This document shows, piece by piece, positions 41,388-50,404 of a stretch of 64,000 bases of DNA. The stretch comes from Mycolicibacterium flavescens (GTDB taxonomy: Bacteria; Actinomycetota; Actinomycetes; Mycobacteriales; Mycobacteriaceae). Each line of letters starts with the position of its first letter. Position 1 is the stretch's first letter. A program made the translations under genes and the position numbers. The notes beneath the pieces were generated by a model. That model searched no databases and was not told the DNA's origin. It saw nothing but the letters and a program-made list of their open reading frames with translations. The stretch lies in assembly GCF_001722335.1 (NCBI RefSeq), contig NZ_MIHA01000018.1, forward strand, positions 1 to 64,000. Reading direction: 5' to 3'.

Positions 41388-42736
41388 AGCCCTTCTCCGA
41401 ACGTAATCAGACCGTCATCGGCGCCGTCGGGTTGGCGCTGACCGTGGGCATCGTGGTGGGGTCGCTGAACTACGACCGGCTGCCGTTCCTGCAGGGCAGC
41501 GAGTACTCGGCCTACTTCGCCGAGGTCGGCGGGCTGCAAACCGGTAAGGCCGTGCGTGTTTCGGGTTTCGAGGTGGGCCAGGTCAAGTCCATCGAGGTGG
41601 ACGGACCCCGCGCGCTGGTGACCTTCACCGTCGACAGTGACATCCGGCTGGGTGATCGCACCGAGGCGGCGATCAAGACCGAGGGCCTGCTCGGCACGAA
41701 GATCCTCGAGGTCACCTCCCGCGGCGACGGCAAGCAGGAAGGCACGATCCCGCTCGACCGCACGACGTCGCCGTATCAGCTGCCGGATGCGTTGGGGGAG
41801 TTGGCCACCGCGATCAGCGGACTGAACACCGACCAGCTCTCGGATTCGCTGCGGGTGCTGTCAGAGACGTTCTCCGACACCCCGCCGGAACTGAAGGTCG
41901 CGATCGAAGGGGTGGCCCGGTTCTCCGACACCCTGAACGAACGTGACGCGCAGCTGCGGGGTCTGCTGGAGAACGCCGACAAGGCCACCACGGTGCTGGC
42001 CGAGCGCAGCAACCAGATCGTCAGCCTGGTCAACAACACCAACGCGCTGCTGGCCGAGCTCGAAAACCAGAGCGCCGCACTCGATCAGGTGTCAGGCAAC
42101 ATCTCGGCGCTCAGCGGACAGCTGCAGGGCTTCATCGGCGAGAACCGCGAAACCCTGCGGCCCGCCCTCGACAAGCTCAACGGCGTGCTGACGATCCTGG
42201 ACAACCGTAAGGACCGTCTGCAGAAGTCGCTCGAGTTGCTGACCGACTACGTGATGTCGCTGGGCGAATCGGTGTCGGGCGGACCGTTCTTCAAGAACTA
42301 CGTCGCCAACCTGCTGCCGGGCCAGTTCCTGCAGCCGTTCATCGATGCCGCGTTCTCCGACCTCGGCCTGGATCCCAACGTGAAGCTGCCGTCGGAACTG
42401 AGCGACCCGCAGGTCGGCCAGCCCGGCACGCCTGCGCTGCCGGTGCCGTTCCCGCGCACCGGCCAGGGCGGCGAGCCGCGCCTGACCGTGCCCGACGCGA
42501 TCACCGGTAATCCGGGTGATCAGGCGTGCGGTCCGCCCGGGCTGCCGTTGCCCGGTCCCGGCTGCTATCCGTACCGCGAGCCGCTGCCCGCGCCGCCGCC
42601 CGGCGGTCCGCCGCCGGGGCCGCCTGCCGAGGCGCCGCCGGGTCTGCAGTCGACTCCGGACCCGACACCGTCGCCGGTCGCGGTGCCCGCTCCCGGTGGG
42701 GTCGCCCACCTCGGACCCGCGGAGGCCGGCCGATGA
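41384..42736 (+). CDS. MceC protein, 450 aa
   Basis: The N-terminal helix IGAVGLALTVGIVVGSL is at residues 12-28, the MCE domain with FAEVGGLQTGKAVRVSGFEV near 46, then helical repeats and a long Pro/Gly-rich tail (PLPAPPPGGPPPGPPAEAPP). I prefer GTG 41384, which overlaps the mceB stop; a GTG at 41372 is in frame but sits within the GGGAGG ribosome binding site. The tail ends with an ATGA overlap to mceD. Confidence 0.9.
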   Translation: MKPFSERNQTVIGAVGLALTVGIVVGSLNYDRLPFLQGSEYSAYFAEVGGLQTGKAVRVSGFEVGQVKSIEVDGPRALVTFTVDSDIRLGDRTEAAIKTEGLLGTKILEVTSRGDGKQEGTIPLDRTTSPYQLPDALGELATAISGLNTDQLSDSLRVLSETFSDTPPELKVAIEGVARFSDTLNERDAQLRGLLENADKATTVLAERSNQIVSLVNNTNALLAELENQSAALDQVSGNISALSGQLQGFIGENRETLRPALDKLNGVLTILDNRKDRLQKSLELLTDYVMSLGESVSGGPFFKNYVANLLPGQFLQPFIDAAFSDLGLDPNVKLPSELSDPQVGQPGTPALPVPFPRTGQGGEPRLTVPDAITGNPGDQACGPPGLPLPGPGCYPYREPLPAPPPGGPPPGPPAEAPPGLQSTPDPTPSPVAVPAPGGVAHLGPAEAGR

Positions 42737-44061
42737 CGCGCTCAGCTCGTAACCTGTTGGCCGTCGCGTTGGTCGTGATCCTGGCGGGCGGCGCAATCGT
42801 GTTGTTGCGCAACACCGGGGCCATCAGCCGCACCCACGTCGTCGCCTACTTCGACAACGCCAACGGGATCTACCCCGGTGACGACGTGAACATCGTCGGC
42901 GTGCCGGTGGGCAAGATCGAATCGATCGAACCCGAACCCGAGCGGGTCAAGATCTCGTTCTGGTACGACAGCAAGTACAAGGTGCCTGCCGACGCCAAGG
43001 CCGCGATCCTGTCGCCGACGTTGGTGACCGCGCGCGCAATTCAGCTGACCCCGCCCTACACCGGCGGGCCGGTGATGGGTGACGACACGGTCATCCCGCA
43101 GGACCGCACCGCGGTTCCGGTGGAGTGGGACGAGGTTCGTCAGCAGCTGGAGAAACTCGCCGAGACCCTGCAGCCCACCGAACCCGGCGATGTCAGCCCG
43201 CTGGGATCGGTCATCAACACCACCGCCGACAACCTGCGCGGCGAGGGCGCCAACATCCGCGACACCGTCATCAAGCTGTCGCAGGCTGTGACCGCCCTGG
43301 GCGATCACAGCACCGACATCTTCTCGACGGTCAAGAACCTCGCGATCCTGGTCTCGGCGCTGCAGGACAGCACCGACGTGATGCGCCAGCTCAACCAGAA
43401 CCTCGCGAGCGTGACCGGGCTCTTAGCCAACGATCCCAACGAGGTCGCCGACGCGCTACGCGACCTCAACAACGTCGTCGGCGACGTCCAGACCTTCGTC
43501 GCCGACAACCGCGAGGCGCTGGGCACCACGTCGGACAAGCTGGCCGGGGTGACCCAGGCGCTGACCGACAGCCTCGCCGACGTCAAGCAGTTCCTGCACG
43601 TGGCGCCCAACACGCTGCAGAACTACGTCAACATCTGGCAGCCCGCGCAGGGCGCGGTGAGCAGCCTGCCGATGCTGAACAACTTCGCGAACCCGATCTC
43701 GTTCCTGTGCGGCGGGATTCAGGCGGCGTCGCGGCTGAACGCCGAGCAGTCGGCGAAGCTGTGCGTGCAGTACCTGGCGCCGATCATGAAGAACCGCCAG
43801 TACAACTTCCTGCCCATCATGCAGAACGTCTTCTCCGGCGCCACGACACGGCCGAACGAGCTCACCTACAGCGAGGACTGGCTGCGACCGGATTACATCC
43901 CGCCGCAACCTGTTCCGGCAGCGCCGCCGCCCGCGCAGGCCGCGGGTGCGCCGGCACCACCGCCGGCCGGGGGCCCGCCGCTGCCGGCCGAGGCGCCGGT
44001 CTCCACGAATCCGGCCGACGGCCTGCACGGGCTGATGGTGCCGCCGGGGATGGGGCCATGA
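42733..44061 (+). CDS. MceD protein, 442 aa
   Basis: It has an N-terminal helix (LLAVALVVILAGGAIVLL), the MCE domain with FDNANGIYPGDDVNIVGVPV near residues 39-58, a helical middle and a conserved region with FLCGGIQAASRLNAEQSAKL (two cysteines between 325 and 345). The C-terminal tail is Pro/Ala-rich. It overlaps mceC and mceE by 4 bp at each end (ATGA), so the three are translated as a coupled unit. Confidence 0.92.
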   Translation: MTRSARNLLAVALVVILAGGAIVLLRNTGAISRTHVVAYFDNANGIYPGDDVNIVGVPVGKIESIEPEPERVKISFWYDSKYKVPADAKAAILSPTLVTARAIQLTPPYTGGPVMGDDTVIPQDRTAVPVEWDEVRQQLEKLAETLQPTEPGDVSPLGSVINTTADNLRGEGANIRDTVIKLSQAVTALGDHSTDIFSTVKNLAILVSALQDSTDVMRQLNQNLASVTGLLANDPNEVADALRDLNNVVGDVQTFVADNREALGTTSDKLAGVTQALTDSLADVKQFLHVAPNTLQNYVNIWQPAQGAVSSLPMLNNFANPISFLCGGIQAASRLNAEQSAKLCVQYLAPIMKNRQYNFLPIMQNVFSGATTRPNELTYSEDWLRPDYIPPQPVPAAPPPAQAAGAPAPPPAGGPPLPAEAPVSTNPADGLHGLMVPPGMGP

Positions 44062-45206
44062 TGCGGCGCTTACGCAGGGCAGTGGTCGTGGTGGCGTCGG
44101 CCGCGTTGTTGGCGGGCTGCTCGGACTGGCAGGGGCTGAACTCGTTGCCGCTGCCGGGCGTCGAGGGCACCGGGCCGGGCGCGTTCACGATCCAGGCGCA
44201 GATGCCCGATGTGGACAACATCGAGCCGAACTCGCGTGTGCGGGTCGCCGATGTGAACGTCGGCACCGTGCGCAAGATCGAGCGCCAGGGCTGGCACGCG
44301 CTGGTGACGATGGAGCTCAACGGTGACGTCGAGCTGCCGGCGAACGCGACCGCCAAGCTGGGGCTGACGAGCCTGTTGGGTTCTCTGCACATCGAATTGG
44401 CGCCGCCGACCGATGCTGCGCCGTCGGGCAAGCTCAAAGAGGGCTCGCTGATTCCGCTGGAGTCGTCGAGCGCGTATCCGAGCACCGAGCAGGCGTTGGC
44501 CGCCGTCGCGCTGCTGCTCAACGGTGGCGGTATCGGCAACATCTACGACATCACCGAGGCGCTGAGCGTCGCGTTCACCGGCCGTGAGAACGACCTGCGC
44601 AGTCTCATCGAGCAGCTCGACATCGCGATCGGGCACCTCGATGACCAGAAGCAGGACATCATCGACGCCACAGAGAGCCTCAACAACCTGATGGGGCAGA
44701 TCGCCGAGCAGAAACCGGTGGTGGACAAGGCGTTACGGACCATCCCCGACGCGCTGGCGGTGCTCAAGGATCAGCGGCAGAACCTGGCCGAGGTGCTGAC
44801 CCAGCTCGGTAGGTTCAGCGCGCTGACCGCCGACTCGGTCGACCAGACCAGAGAGGCGCTGGTGCAGGAGCTCAAGGACCTCGGCGTGGTGCTCGAGGAG
44901 TTGGCCGACGCCGGTCCCGCGTTGACCCGCGCGCTGAGCTTCCTGCCGACCTTCCCGTTCCCCAAGGAGACACTGCTCAATTGGATGCGCGGCGACTACG
45001 CGAACCTGACGTTGGTCGTCGACCTGACGTTGAGCCGAATCGACCAGAGCTTCTTCACCGGAACGCGGTTCGAGTGCAACCTGACCTGGCTGGAGCTGCA
45101 GTGGGGACGGACCATCGGCCAGTTCCCGAGCCCCTGCAACCACAACGTGCCGCCACCGGGAGGCAACCCGCTGGTCGCTCCGTACCGTTGGGATCAGGGG
45201 CCTTAG
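44058..45206 (+). CDS. MceE lipoprotein, 382 aa
   Basis: This is the lipoprotein subunit (LprK-like) of the Mce complex. A signal peptide with basic MMRRLRR and a lipobox ALLAGC (Cys19) replaces the membrane helix of its siblings. The MCE domain follows (QMPDVDNIEPNSRVRVADVN), then a helical region and a Cys-bearing C-terminus (FECNLTWLEL; PSPCNHNVPP). Two ATGs are adjacent; the first, 44058, overlaps the mceD stop. The gene ends one base before mceF. Confidence 0.92.
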   Translation: MMRRLRRAVVVVASAALLAGCSDWQGLNSLPLPGVEGTGPGAFTIQAQMPDVDNIEPNSRVRVADVNVGTVRKIERQGWHALVTMELNGDVELPANATAKLGLTSLLGSLHIELAPPTDAAPSGKLKEGSLIPLESSSAYPSTEQALAAVALLLNGGGIGNIYDITEALSVAFTGRENDLRSLIEQLDIAIGHLDDQKQDIIDATESLNNLMGQIAEQKPVVDKALRTIPDALAVLKDQRQNLAEVLTQLGRFSALTADSVDQTREALVQELKDLGVVLEELADAGPALTRALSFLPTFPFPKETLLNWMRGDYANLTLVVDLTLSRIDQSFFTGTRFECNLTWLELQWGRTIGQFPSPCNHNVPPPGGNPLVAPYRWDQGP

Positions 45207-45207
45207 C

Positions 45208-46707
45208 ATGCGAATGACCCGGCAGATTCTCATCCAGATGGCGATCTTCTCCGCCATCGCGATCCTCGCGCTGGGGATCATGGTCTTCGGATACATGCGG
45301 CTGCCGTCACTCCTCGGCGTCGGTCAGTACCGCGTGACGGTCGAGCTGCCGGAGACCGGCGGGCTGTATCCCAGAGGCAACGTCACCTACCGAGGTGTGC
45401 AGGTCGGTGAGGTCAAGAGCGTCGAGCTGACCGACACCGGTGTACAGGCGGTGCTGTCGCTGGACTCCGACGTCCGGATCCCCGCCGACCTCGAAGCCGA
45501 GGTGCACAGCGTTTCGGCCGTCGGCGAGCAGTACGTGCAGTTGCTGCCCCGCAGCGGCGACGGTCCGGAACTCAAGGACGGCGACGTGATCCCGTTGAGC
45601 CGCACCACGGTTCCGACGGACATCAACACGGTGCTCGACGACACGGCGCGTGGCCTGCAGGCGATCCCCCAAGAGAACCTGCGGACCGTCGTCGACGAGG
45701 CCTACACCGCGGTGGGCGGGCTCGGGCCCGAGCTGCGCCGGCTGGTCAGCGGAAGCGCCAAGCTGGCCATTGACGCCCGCGAGAACCTCGACCCGCTGCT
45801 GACGCTCATCGATCAGTCCAAGCCGATACTCGACACCCAGACCGAGACCGGCGGGTCGATTCAGGCGTGGGCGGCGAACCTGGCGGACATCAGTGGTCAG
45901 GTGCGGAACCAGGATCCGGCCGTGCGAGGAATTCTGGCCAAGGGGCCGGGGGCCGCCGACGAGGTGCGCGCCCTGTTCGAGCGGCTGCAGCCGACGCTGC
46001 CGATCGTGTTGGCCAACCTGGTCAGCATCGGCGAGGTCGCGGTGGCCTACCAGCCGAGCCTCGAGCAGCTGCTGGTGCTGCTGCCGCAGGGCACCGCGGT
46101 CACGCAGGCCGTCGGCGTGCACAAGCGCGGCACCAAGCAGGACTACATGGGCGACTCGTTGATCTTCAACCTGAACGCGATCCTGCCCGCGTTCCCGGCG
46201 CCGCTGCCGCTGCCGCCGCAGAACCTGCCGCCGCCGTGTACGACGGGGTTCCTGCCGGCCCAGCAGCAGCGGGTGCCGGTCTTCGAGGACTACCCCGACC
46301 GGCCGAACGGCGACATGTACTGCCGGACACCGCAGGACGCGCCGTTCAACGTCCGCGGCGCCCGCAACCTGCCGTGTATCACGGTGCCCGGTAAGCGGGC
46401 TCCGACGTGGCAGATGTGCGAGAGCGACGAGCAGTACGTGCCGCTCAACGACGGCTACAACTGGAAGGGCGACCCGAACGCGACCCTGTCCGGGCAGGCG
46501 ATTCCGCATGTGCCGCCGGATGTTCCGGTCGCGGTGACGCCTCCGCCGCCGGGTACGCCGCCGCTGCCGGTCGCCGCCGCTGAGTACGATCCGGCCTCCG
46601 GCGAGTACGTCGGCCCCGACGGCAAGGTGTACACCCAGTCGAATCTCGCCGAAGGTGCGGCCGGCGAGCGGCCGTGGCAGTCGCTGCTGGTCCCGCCGGG
46701 CCGGTAG
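45208..46707 (+). CDS. MceF protein, 499 aa
   Basis: This last MCE subunit has an N-terminal helix (MAIFSAIAILALGIMVFGYM), an MCE domain (PETGGLYPRGNVTYRGVQV near residues 48-66), helical repeats and a C-terminal region with five cysteines from about 345 onward. A repeated DPASGEYVGPDGKVYTQS stretch near the end is typical of mycobacterial MceF. The gene is followed by about 200 bp with two hairpin repeats, so the transcript probably ends there. Confidence 0.92.
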   Translation: MRMTRQILIQMAIFSAIAILALGIMVFGYMRLPSLLGVGQYRVTVELPETGGLYPRGNVTYRGVQVGEVKSVELTDTGVQAVLSLDSDVRIPADLEAEVHSVSAVGEQYVQLLPRSGDGPELKDGDVIPLSRTTVPTDINTVLDDTARGLQAIPQENLRTVVDEAYTAVGGLGPELRRLVSGSAKLAIDARENLDPLLTLIDQSKPILDTQTETGGSIQAWAANLADISGQVRNQDPAVRGILAKGPGAADEVRALFERLQPTLPIVLANLVSIGEVAVAYQPSLEQLLVLLPQGTAVTQAVGVHKRGTKQDYMGDSLIFNLNAILPAFPAPLPLPPQNLPPPCTTGFLPAQQQRVPVFEDYPDRPNGDMYCRTPQDAPFNVRGARNLPCITVPGKRAPTWQMCESDEQYVPLNDGYNWKGDPNATLSGQAIPHVPPDVPVAVTPPPPGTPPLPVAAAEYDPASGEYVGPDGKVYTQSNLAEGAAGERPWQSLLVPPGR

Positions 46708-46729
46708 TTCTCGGGCCTTACCTCTTGCC

Positions 46730-46791
46730 GCCGAACGTGGGTTACCCGCACGCGAAATTGCGAAAAGCGTGACGTAACCCCACACTCGCGG
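46730..46791. repeat. 62-bp intergenic hairpin repeat, copy 1
   Basis: Copy 1 differs from copy 2 at 3 of 62 positions. Each copy can fold: GTGGGTTAC pairs with GTAACCCCAC, and the inner CACGC pairs with GCGTG. This looks like a mycobacterial REP-like or bidirectional terminator element. No T-tract is present. Confidence 0.65.
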
Positions 46792-46834
46792 GGGTGTGGT
46801 CGCGCGCCGCGGCGCTGTGGTCGCGCGCCTTACG

Positions 46835-46896
46835 GCCGAACGTGGGTTACCCGCACGCGAAATCGCGGAAAGCGTGACGTAAGCCCACACTCGCGG
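46835..46896. repeat. 62-bp intergenic hairpin repeat, copy 2
   Basis: Direct repeat of 46730-46791 in the same orientation, 105 bp further on, with the same GTGGGTTAC stem (arm GTAAGCCCAC). GGTCGCGCGCC occurs twice between the copies. Convergent genes flank the pair. Confidence 0.65.
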
Positions 46897-46909
46897 CAGC
46901 GAACGGGGC

Positions 46910-47086
46910 CTAAACCTTGATGACGATGCCCTGGGTGAGCGCGACGATGATCGCCAGGACGATGATGAACGCGAAGCAGCCGATCACCAAAGCCGCCGTT
47001 TCGCGCCACAACCCCTCTTTGGTCGGCGGCGGTAGGAAGAACTCGGCGGGCATGTCTTTCATGTCGCGGCGCTTGAAATCAGCCAT
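46910..47086 (-). CDS. small membrane protein next to the AveC-like gene, 58 aa
   Basis: ATG 47086 (in frame to TAG at 46912-46910) encodes MADFKRRDMKDMPAEFFLPP, then a cytosolic WRE and one membrane helix (AALVIGCFAFIIVLAIIVAL) with a short C-terminus. It starts 19 bp after the AveC-like stop on the same strand, so the two probably form an operon and may act together. The role is unknown. Confidence 0.7.
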   Translation of the reverse strand: MADFKRRDMKDMPAEFFLPPPTKEGLWRETAALVIGCFAFIIVLAIIVALTQGIVIKV

Positions 47087-47105
47087 GTCAGCGGAATCCT
47101 TCAGA

Positions 47106-48011
47106 TCAGGGGACGTAGGGGCTGTCGGCGCCGGTGAGCCAGCGCAGGACCACCAGCGGGACGAGCAGGAACAGGAAGAAGCTGACCTGGAAGCCGACGA
47201 ACCACGCGCCCAGGCGCATCAGTTCGAACCGCCACCGCGGAATCGTCACCTCGTAATTGAGGTAGTCGTCGTACTCCTGCATCTTGGACAGCCGCACAGG
47301 CTTGGCCGCAGCACTCGGAGCGCCGACTGTAACCGGTTGCTTGGCAGGAACCTTCGGCTTGGTGAACCGCTCCAGGCCGACGAAGCGCTCGAGATGGTTG
47401 AGGCCTCGGATGGGCGGCTTGCCCGCCCAGTACGCGATCAGGTTGGGCCAGGTGCACATCAACCCGATCGTCCACAGCAGCGTGATCCGGCCGCCGCTCT
47501 CCCATTCGAGCACCGGGCCGATGCCCGGGTCGTAGGTCCACCATCCCATGGCGGTGGCCAACCCTTCGACGATGAAGTCCCAGACGTAGTTCACCGGAAT
47601 GGCCAGCACCAGCATCGATTTGAGCATGCTCCAGCCCAGCCGCGACGACAGCCACTGGCTCAGCCACAGCACGAGAAGGGCATGCACGCCCCAGTAGACG
47701 GCGTAGGCGAACGGCATGAACAGTGGATCGTTCGGGGTCTTGAGCGGCAGCCAGTCCAGCAGGTGGTGCTCGGTGAACGTGGGGCTGTAGATCAGCATCT
47801 GGCCCCAGTCGCCGACGGTCTCCATCCAGTAGACAGCCATGCTGTTGAACAAGAACAGGAAGCCCCACGTCAGGCGCCTGCGCCGGATGACGTCGGCGAT
47901 TGCCAGCACGATGAAGATGCTGCCGATGATCGGTATCGCCCAGTTGAAGAACCACACTCCCGAGGGCTCCACGAGCGCTGGTGGAACCAGTTCATCCGAT
48001 GCAAGATTCAT
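47106..48011 (-). CDS. AveC-like (spirocyclase family) membrane protein, 301 aa
   Basis: The protein resembles the AveC-like spirocyclase family by its many aromatic membrane helices; actinobacteria carry many such proteins near lipid and steroid genes. About six hydrophobic segments are visible (FFNWAIPIIGSIFIVLAIAD, GFLFLFNSMAVYWMET, YAVYWGVHALLVLWLS and others), with the motif YVWDFIVEG near residue 165. ATG 48011 has an AGAGG ribosome binding site; an ATG at 48077 would enter the operator. It is divergent from a MarR gene over a 20-bp palindrome. The reaction is unknown. Confidence 0.75.
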   Translation of the reverse strand: MNLASDELVPPALVEPSGVWFFNWAIPIIGSIFIVLAIADVIRRRRLTWGFLFLFNSMAVYWMETVGDWGQMLIYSPTFTEHHLLDWLPLKTPNDPLFMPFAYAVYWGVHALLVLWLSQWLSSRLGWSMLKSMLVLAIPVNYVWDFIVEGLATAMGWWTYDPGIGPVLEWESGGRITLLWTIGLMCTWPNLIAYWAGKPPIRGLNHLERFVGLERFTKPKVPAKQPVTVGAPSAAAKPVRLSKMQEYDDYLNYEVTIPRWRFELMRLGAWFVGFQVSFFLFLLVPLVVLRWLTGADSPYVP

Positions 48012-48034
48012 GCGGGCCTCTTGTCGCCGAGATA

Positions 48035-48054
48035 TAGTGAAGTCAGCTTCACTA
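48035..48054. promoter_or_regulatory. 20-bp palindrome between AveC-like and MarR genes
   Basis: TAGTGAAG N4 CTTCACTA is a perfect inverted repeat between the start codons at 48011 and 48095. Its size and position fit a MarR operator that would repress both the AveC-like operon and marR itself. Confidence 0.7.
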
Positions 48055-48094
48055 AAACACGGCGGCTTGTCAACCATCTCGGAGGAGAATGCCG

Positions 48095-48562
48095 ATGCGC
48101 GGCGAGTCGCAGGTACGCAGGTTTCAGGCGGACTCGCTGCAGCGACATGCCATCGAGTTCGGCGAGTGGATGGTGCGCGCCTCCAATGAACGTGCTCGCA
48201 CGCTCGGACACGCGAAACTCAGGCCCGCCCACGCCCGGTTGATGGTTTTCATCGACTGGGAGGGCAGCCGCATCTCCGATATCGCCAAGGCGCAGGACGT
48301 TTCGAAGAACGCCGTCGGGCAGCTGGTGACCGAACTCGAAGAACTCGGGTACCTCGAACGCGCACCCGACCCCGCGGACGGCAGGGCGAAAATAGTTCGG
48401 TACACCGAAAAGGGCCGCGCCCTGCTGGCCGACGCGGCGGCGATCGCCGAACAGTTGGACGCCGAGATCGGGGCGATCATCGGGCAGAAGCGACTGGCCG
48501 AGCTGCGCTCGACGCTGGCCGACGTCTGCCGTCACCTCGGCATCGGCCCGCAGCCGACGTAA
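48095..48562 (+). CDS. MarR family transcriptional regulator, 155 aa
   Basis: This winged-helix MarR repressor has a recognition helix in ISDIAKAQDVSKNAVGQLVT (about residues 66-85) and a wing with DPADGRAKIVRYTEKGRALL. The C-terminal helix serves dimerisation. ATG 48095 sits 7 nt after AGGAG; ATG 48089 is in frame but too close to it. It probably represses the AveC-like gene through the palindrome at 48035, with a hydrophobic ligand as inducer. Confidence 0.87.
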   Translation: MRGESQVRRFQADSLQRHAIEFGEWMVRASNERARTLGHAKLRPAHARLMVFIDWEGSRISDIAKAQDVSKNAVGQLVTELEELGYLERAPDPADGRAKIVRYTEKGRALLADAAAIAEQLDAEIGAIIGQKRLAELRSTLADVCRHLGIGPQPT

Positions 48563-48569
48563 CTGGCCG

Positions 48570-49775
48570 TCAGCCGCCGATCACCAACGGCAGGTACTCG
48601 ATCGTCCGAACGGGCATGTTCACCCACTGAATCGCCTCGCCCGGTTGAAGTGAGTAGTTCGGCATCCGCTTGTGCAACTCCTCGAGGGCGACTCGCAGTT
48701 CCAAACGCGCGAGATTGGACCCCAGGCACCGATGCGTGCCGCTCGCGAAGGCGATGTGCTGATGCCGAGGGCGATCAATGTCGACGGTCAACGGGTTGGG
48801 ATGAGCGTTCGGGTCCAGGTTTGCCGTTCCCCACGACGCGAGGATGGCCTCGCCCTTCTCGATGACGAGCCCATCTCCGAGGTCGACGCCTTCGGCCGCA
48901 TACCGGGTACCCGTCTGCACCGGTGACTCATACCGAAGCAACTCCTCGACAAGCCCTCTCATCAACGTGGGTTCTGCGATGACTCGCTGACGTTCGTCCG
49001 GATGCTGGGCCAGCCAATGAATCATCAGCGACAACGATGCCGTCACTGTGTCCAAGCCGGCGAACATCATCAGCATGATGATGCTCAAAAGTTGCGCGTC
49101 GGTTAGTGGCTCACCATCGAATTCCGCCTGCAGGAGAGCCCAGAGAACGTCGTCACCGGGCTTCTCTTCCCGCCGCTTCTGCAAGATGTCGATGAAGTAG
49201 GCGGCGATCCGCAGCGCGGCCCCCTGCATCTTCTCGACGTTCTCCTCGGGAGTGTCACACTCCGGGCGCAGCATGTCGTTCTTGTACTCCAGGAAGAACC
49301 CCAGGTCGTCTACGGGCGCGCCGAATAGTCGCAGAAAGGCGATGCAAGGCAACGGCACACAGAACTGTGAGTACATTTCGACCGATGTGTCGTGGGCGAA
49401 GCAGTCCACCAGTTCCGCGGTGAGCTCGCGGATTGTGCTCTCGAGCCGGGCGACCTGTTTGGGCGCGAACAACGGATCGAGGATCTTGCGCCACTTGACG
49501 TGGTCGTCACCATCGATCTCCAGTGGCACCAAAGGCATTCCGGGCACCATGCTGCCGCGTCCACCGTTGCCGAGTATCGCCGGATGCCGGTTCAGTTTGA
49601 GAATGTCTTCGTGCCGATATAGGTAGATCGCGCCGTCGGCCGACCGCTCGTACCGTGTCGTCGCTACCTTCTCGGCGAGGTGGTCCTGTGGGTGCTCCAA
49701 GGTCTCGATGTCGCGTGCGTAGTCCGACAGCCGGAAGTCGTAGGGCTGCTCGGTGTGTGCATTGTCGTCAGGCAT
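48570..49775 (-). CDS. cytochrome P450, 401 aa
   Basis: This is a soluble bacterial P450 with every hallmark: I-helix FAGLDT at 238-243 (the usual acid-Thr pair shown as D242-T243), ExxR at E278-R281, and the heme loop FASGTHRCLG with Cys350 as the axial ligand. The length is typical. A GAGGA ribosome binding site stands before ATG 49775. It is convergent with marR, with 7 bp between stops, and divergent from a TetR gene. It probably hydroxylates a terpenoid, steroid or fatty acid; the subfamily cannot be named without a search. Confidence 0.93.
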   Translation of the reverse strand: MPDDNAHTEQPYDFRLSDYARDIETLEHPQDHLAEKVATTRYERSADGAIYLYRHEDILKLNRHPAILGNGGRGSMVPGMPLVPLEIDGDDHVKWRKILDPLFAPKQVARLESTIRELTAELVDCFAHDTSVEMYSQFCVPLPCIAFLRLFGAPVDDLGFFLEYKNDMLRPECDTPEENVEKMQGAALRIAAYFIDILQKRREEKPGDDVLWALLQAEFDGEPLTDAQLLSIIMLMMFAGLDTVTASLSLMIHWLAQHPDERQRVIAEPTLMRGLVEELLRYESPVQTGTRYAAEGVDLGDGLVIEKGEAILASWGTANLDPNAHPNPLTVDIDRPRHQHIAFASGTHRCLGSNLARLELRVALEELHKRMPNYSLQPGEAIQWVNMPVRTIEYLPLVIGG

Positions 49776-49815
49776 GTGTTCCTCGTCTGCACTGGCACTG
49801 ATGGCGAACGTTGTT

Positions 49816-49821
49816 TACTAT
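49816..49821 (+). promoter_or_regulatory. -10 element for the TetR-Rieske operon
   Basis: TACTAT ends 8 nt before ATG 49829, a leaderless arrangement. The overlapping GTTTACTATAC resembles the GTATAC/GTTTAC half-sites repeated at 51945-52003, so a related TetR site may overlap the promoter. Confidence 0.5.
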
Positions 49822-49828
49822 ACATCGT

Positions 49829-50404
49829 ATGGCTGGCCGTCCAAGGGTTCGTGCCGAGGCGCTCGACGTAGATGCGATCGTCGCCGCGGCTGTCAAGATC
49901 GCGCGAAAAGGATTGGCCACGTTGACGATGCGATCACTGAGCGACGAACTGCGGGTATCGGTCGGTGCCCTGTACAAACATGTTTCCGGCCGGGACGAGC
50001 TTCTCCAGTTGGTGGTCGATCACGTACTTCAGCAGGCGCCGAAGGCCGGCTCGGATACCGGCGACGGCTGGCTGGCGCTGCGCGCCCAGGTGCTGGGCGT
50101 CCAGGCGCTCATGGACCGCTATCCCGGGCTCGATGACGCGGTGATCGCGCGCTCGCCGAGCTCGCCTGTCGCCAACCGGCTCCGGCAAGAGGGAATGGCT
50201 GCGCTGCAGCGCGAGGGGCTCAGCGTGGAGGACGCGCACAAGGTGTACCGCGCGGTGACGTGGCTGTGGCTGGGGTCGCGGGCCGCTCTTGAGGGCCGCA
50301 AACGTCGTAAAGCCGATATTGACACCTTCGCCGAGGCCCTGGACGTTCTGATCGCCGGGCTGCGACACCACGTCGAGAGGTCAAGTAAGGAGTTGGTCGA
50401 ATGA
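49829..50404 (+). CDS. TetR family regulator, 191 aa
   Basis: The N-terminal HTH is VDAIVAAAVKIARKGLATLTMRS... GALYKHVSGRDELLQLVVDH (about 14-61), typical of TetR proteins, with a C-terminal ligand domain (residues 75-190). ATG 49829 stands 8 nt after TACTAT. It is divergent from the P450 by 53 bp and overlaps the Rieske gene by 4 bp (ATGA), so it probably regulates both and its own operon. Confidence 0.87.
   Translation: MAGRPRVRAEALDVDAIVAAAVKIARKGLATLTMRSLSDELRVSVGALYKHVSGRDELLQLVVDHVLQQAPKAGSDTGDGWLALRAQVLGVQALMDRYPGLDDAVIARSPSSPVANRLRQEGMAALQREGLSVEDAHKVYRAVTWLWLGSRAALEGRKRRKADIDTFAEALDVLIAGLRHHVERSSKELVE

Noticed and set aside
46730..46896. CRISPR array
   Set aside because: Only two copies of a 62-bp hairpin repeat are present, not short regularly spaced repeats with spacers, and no cas gene is nearby.
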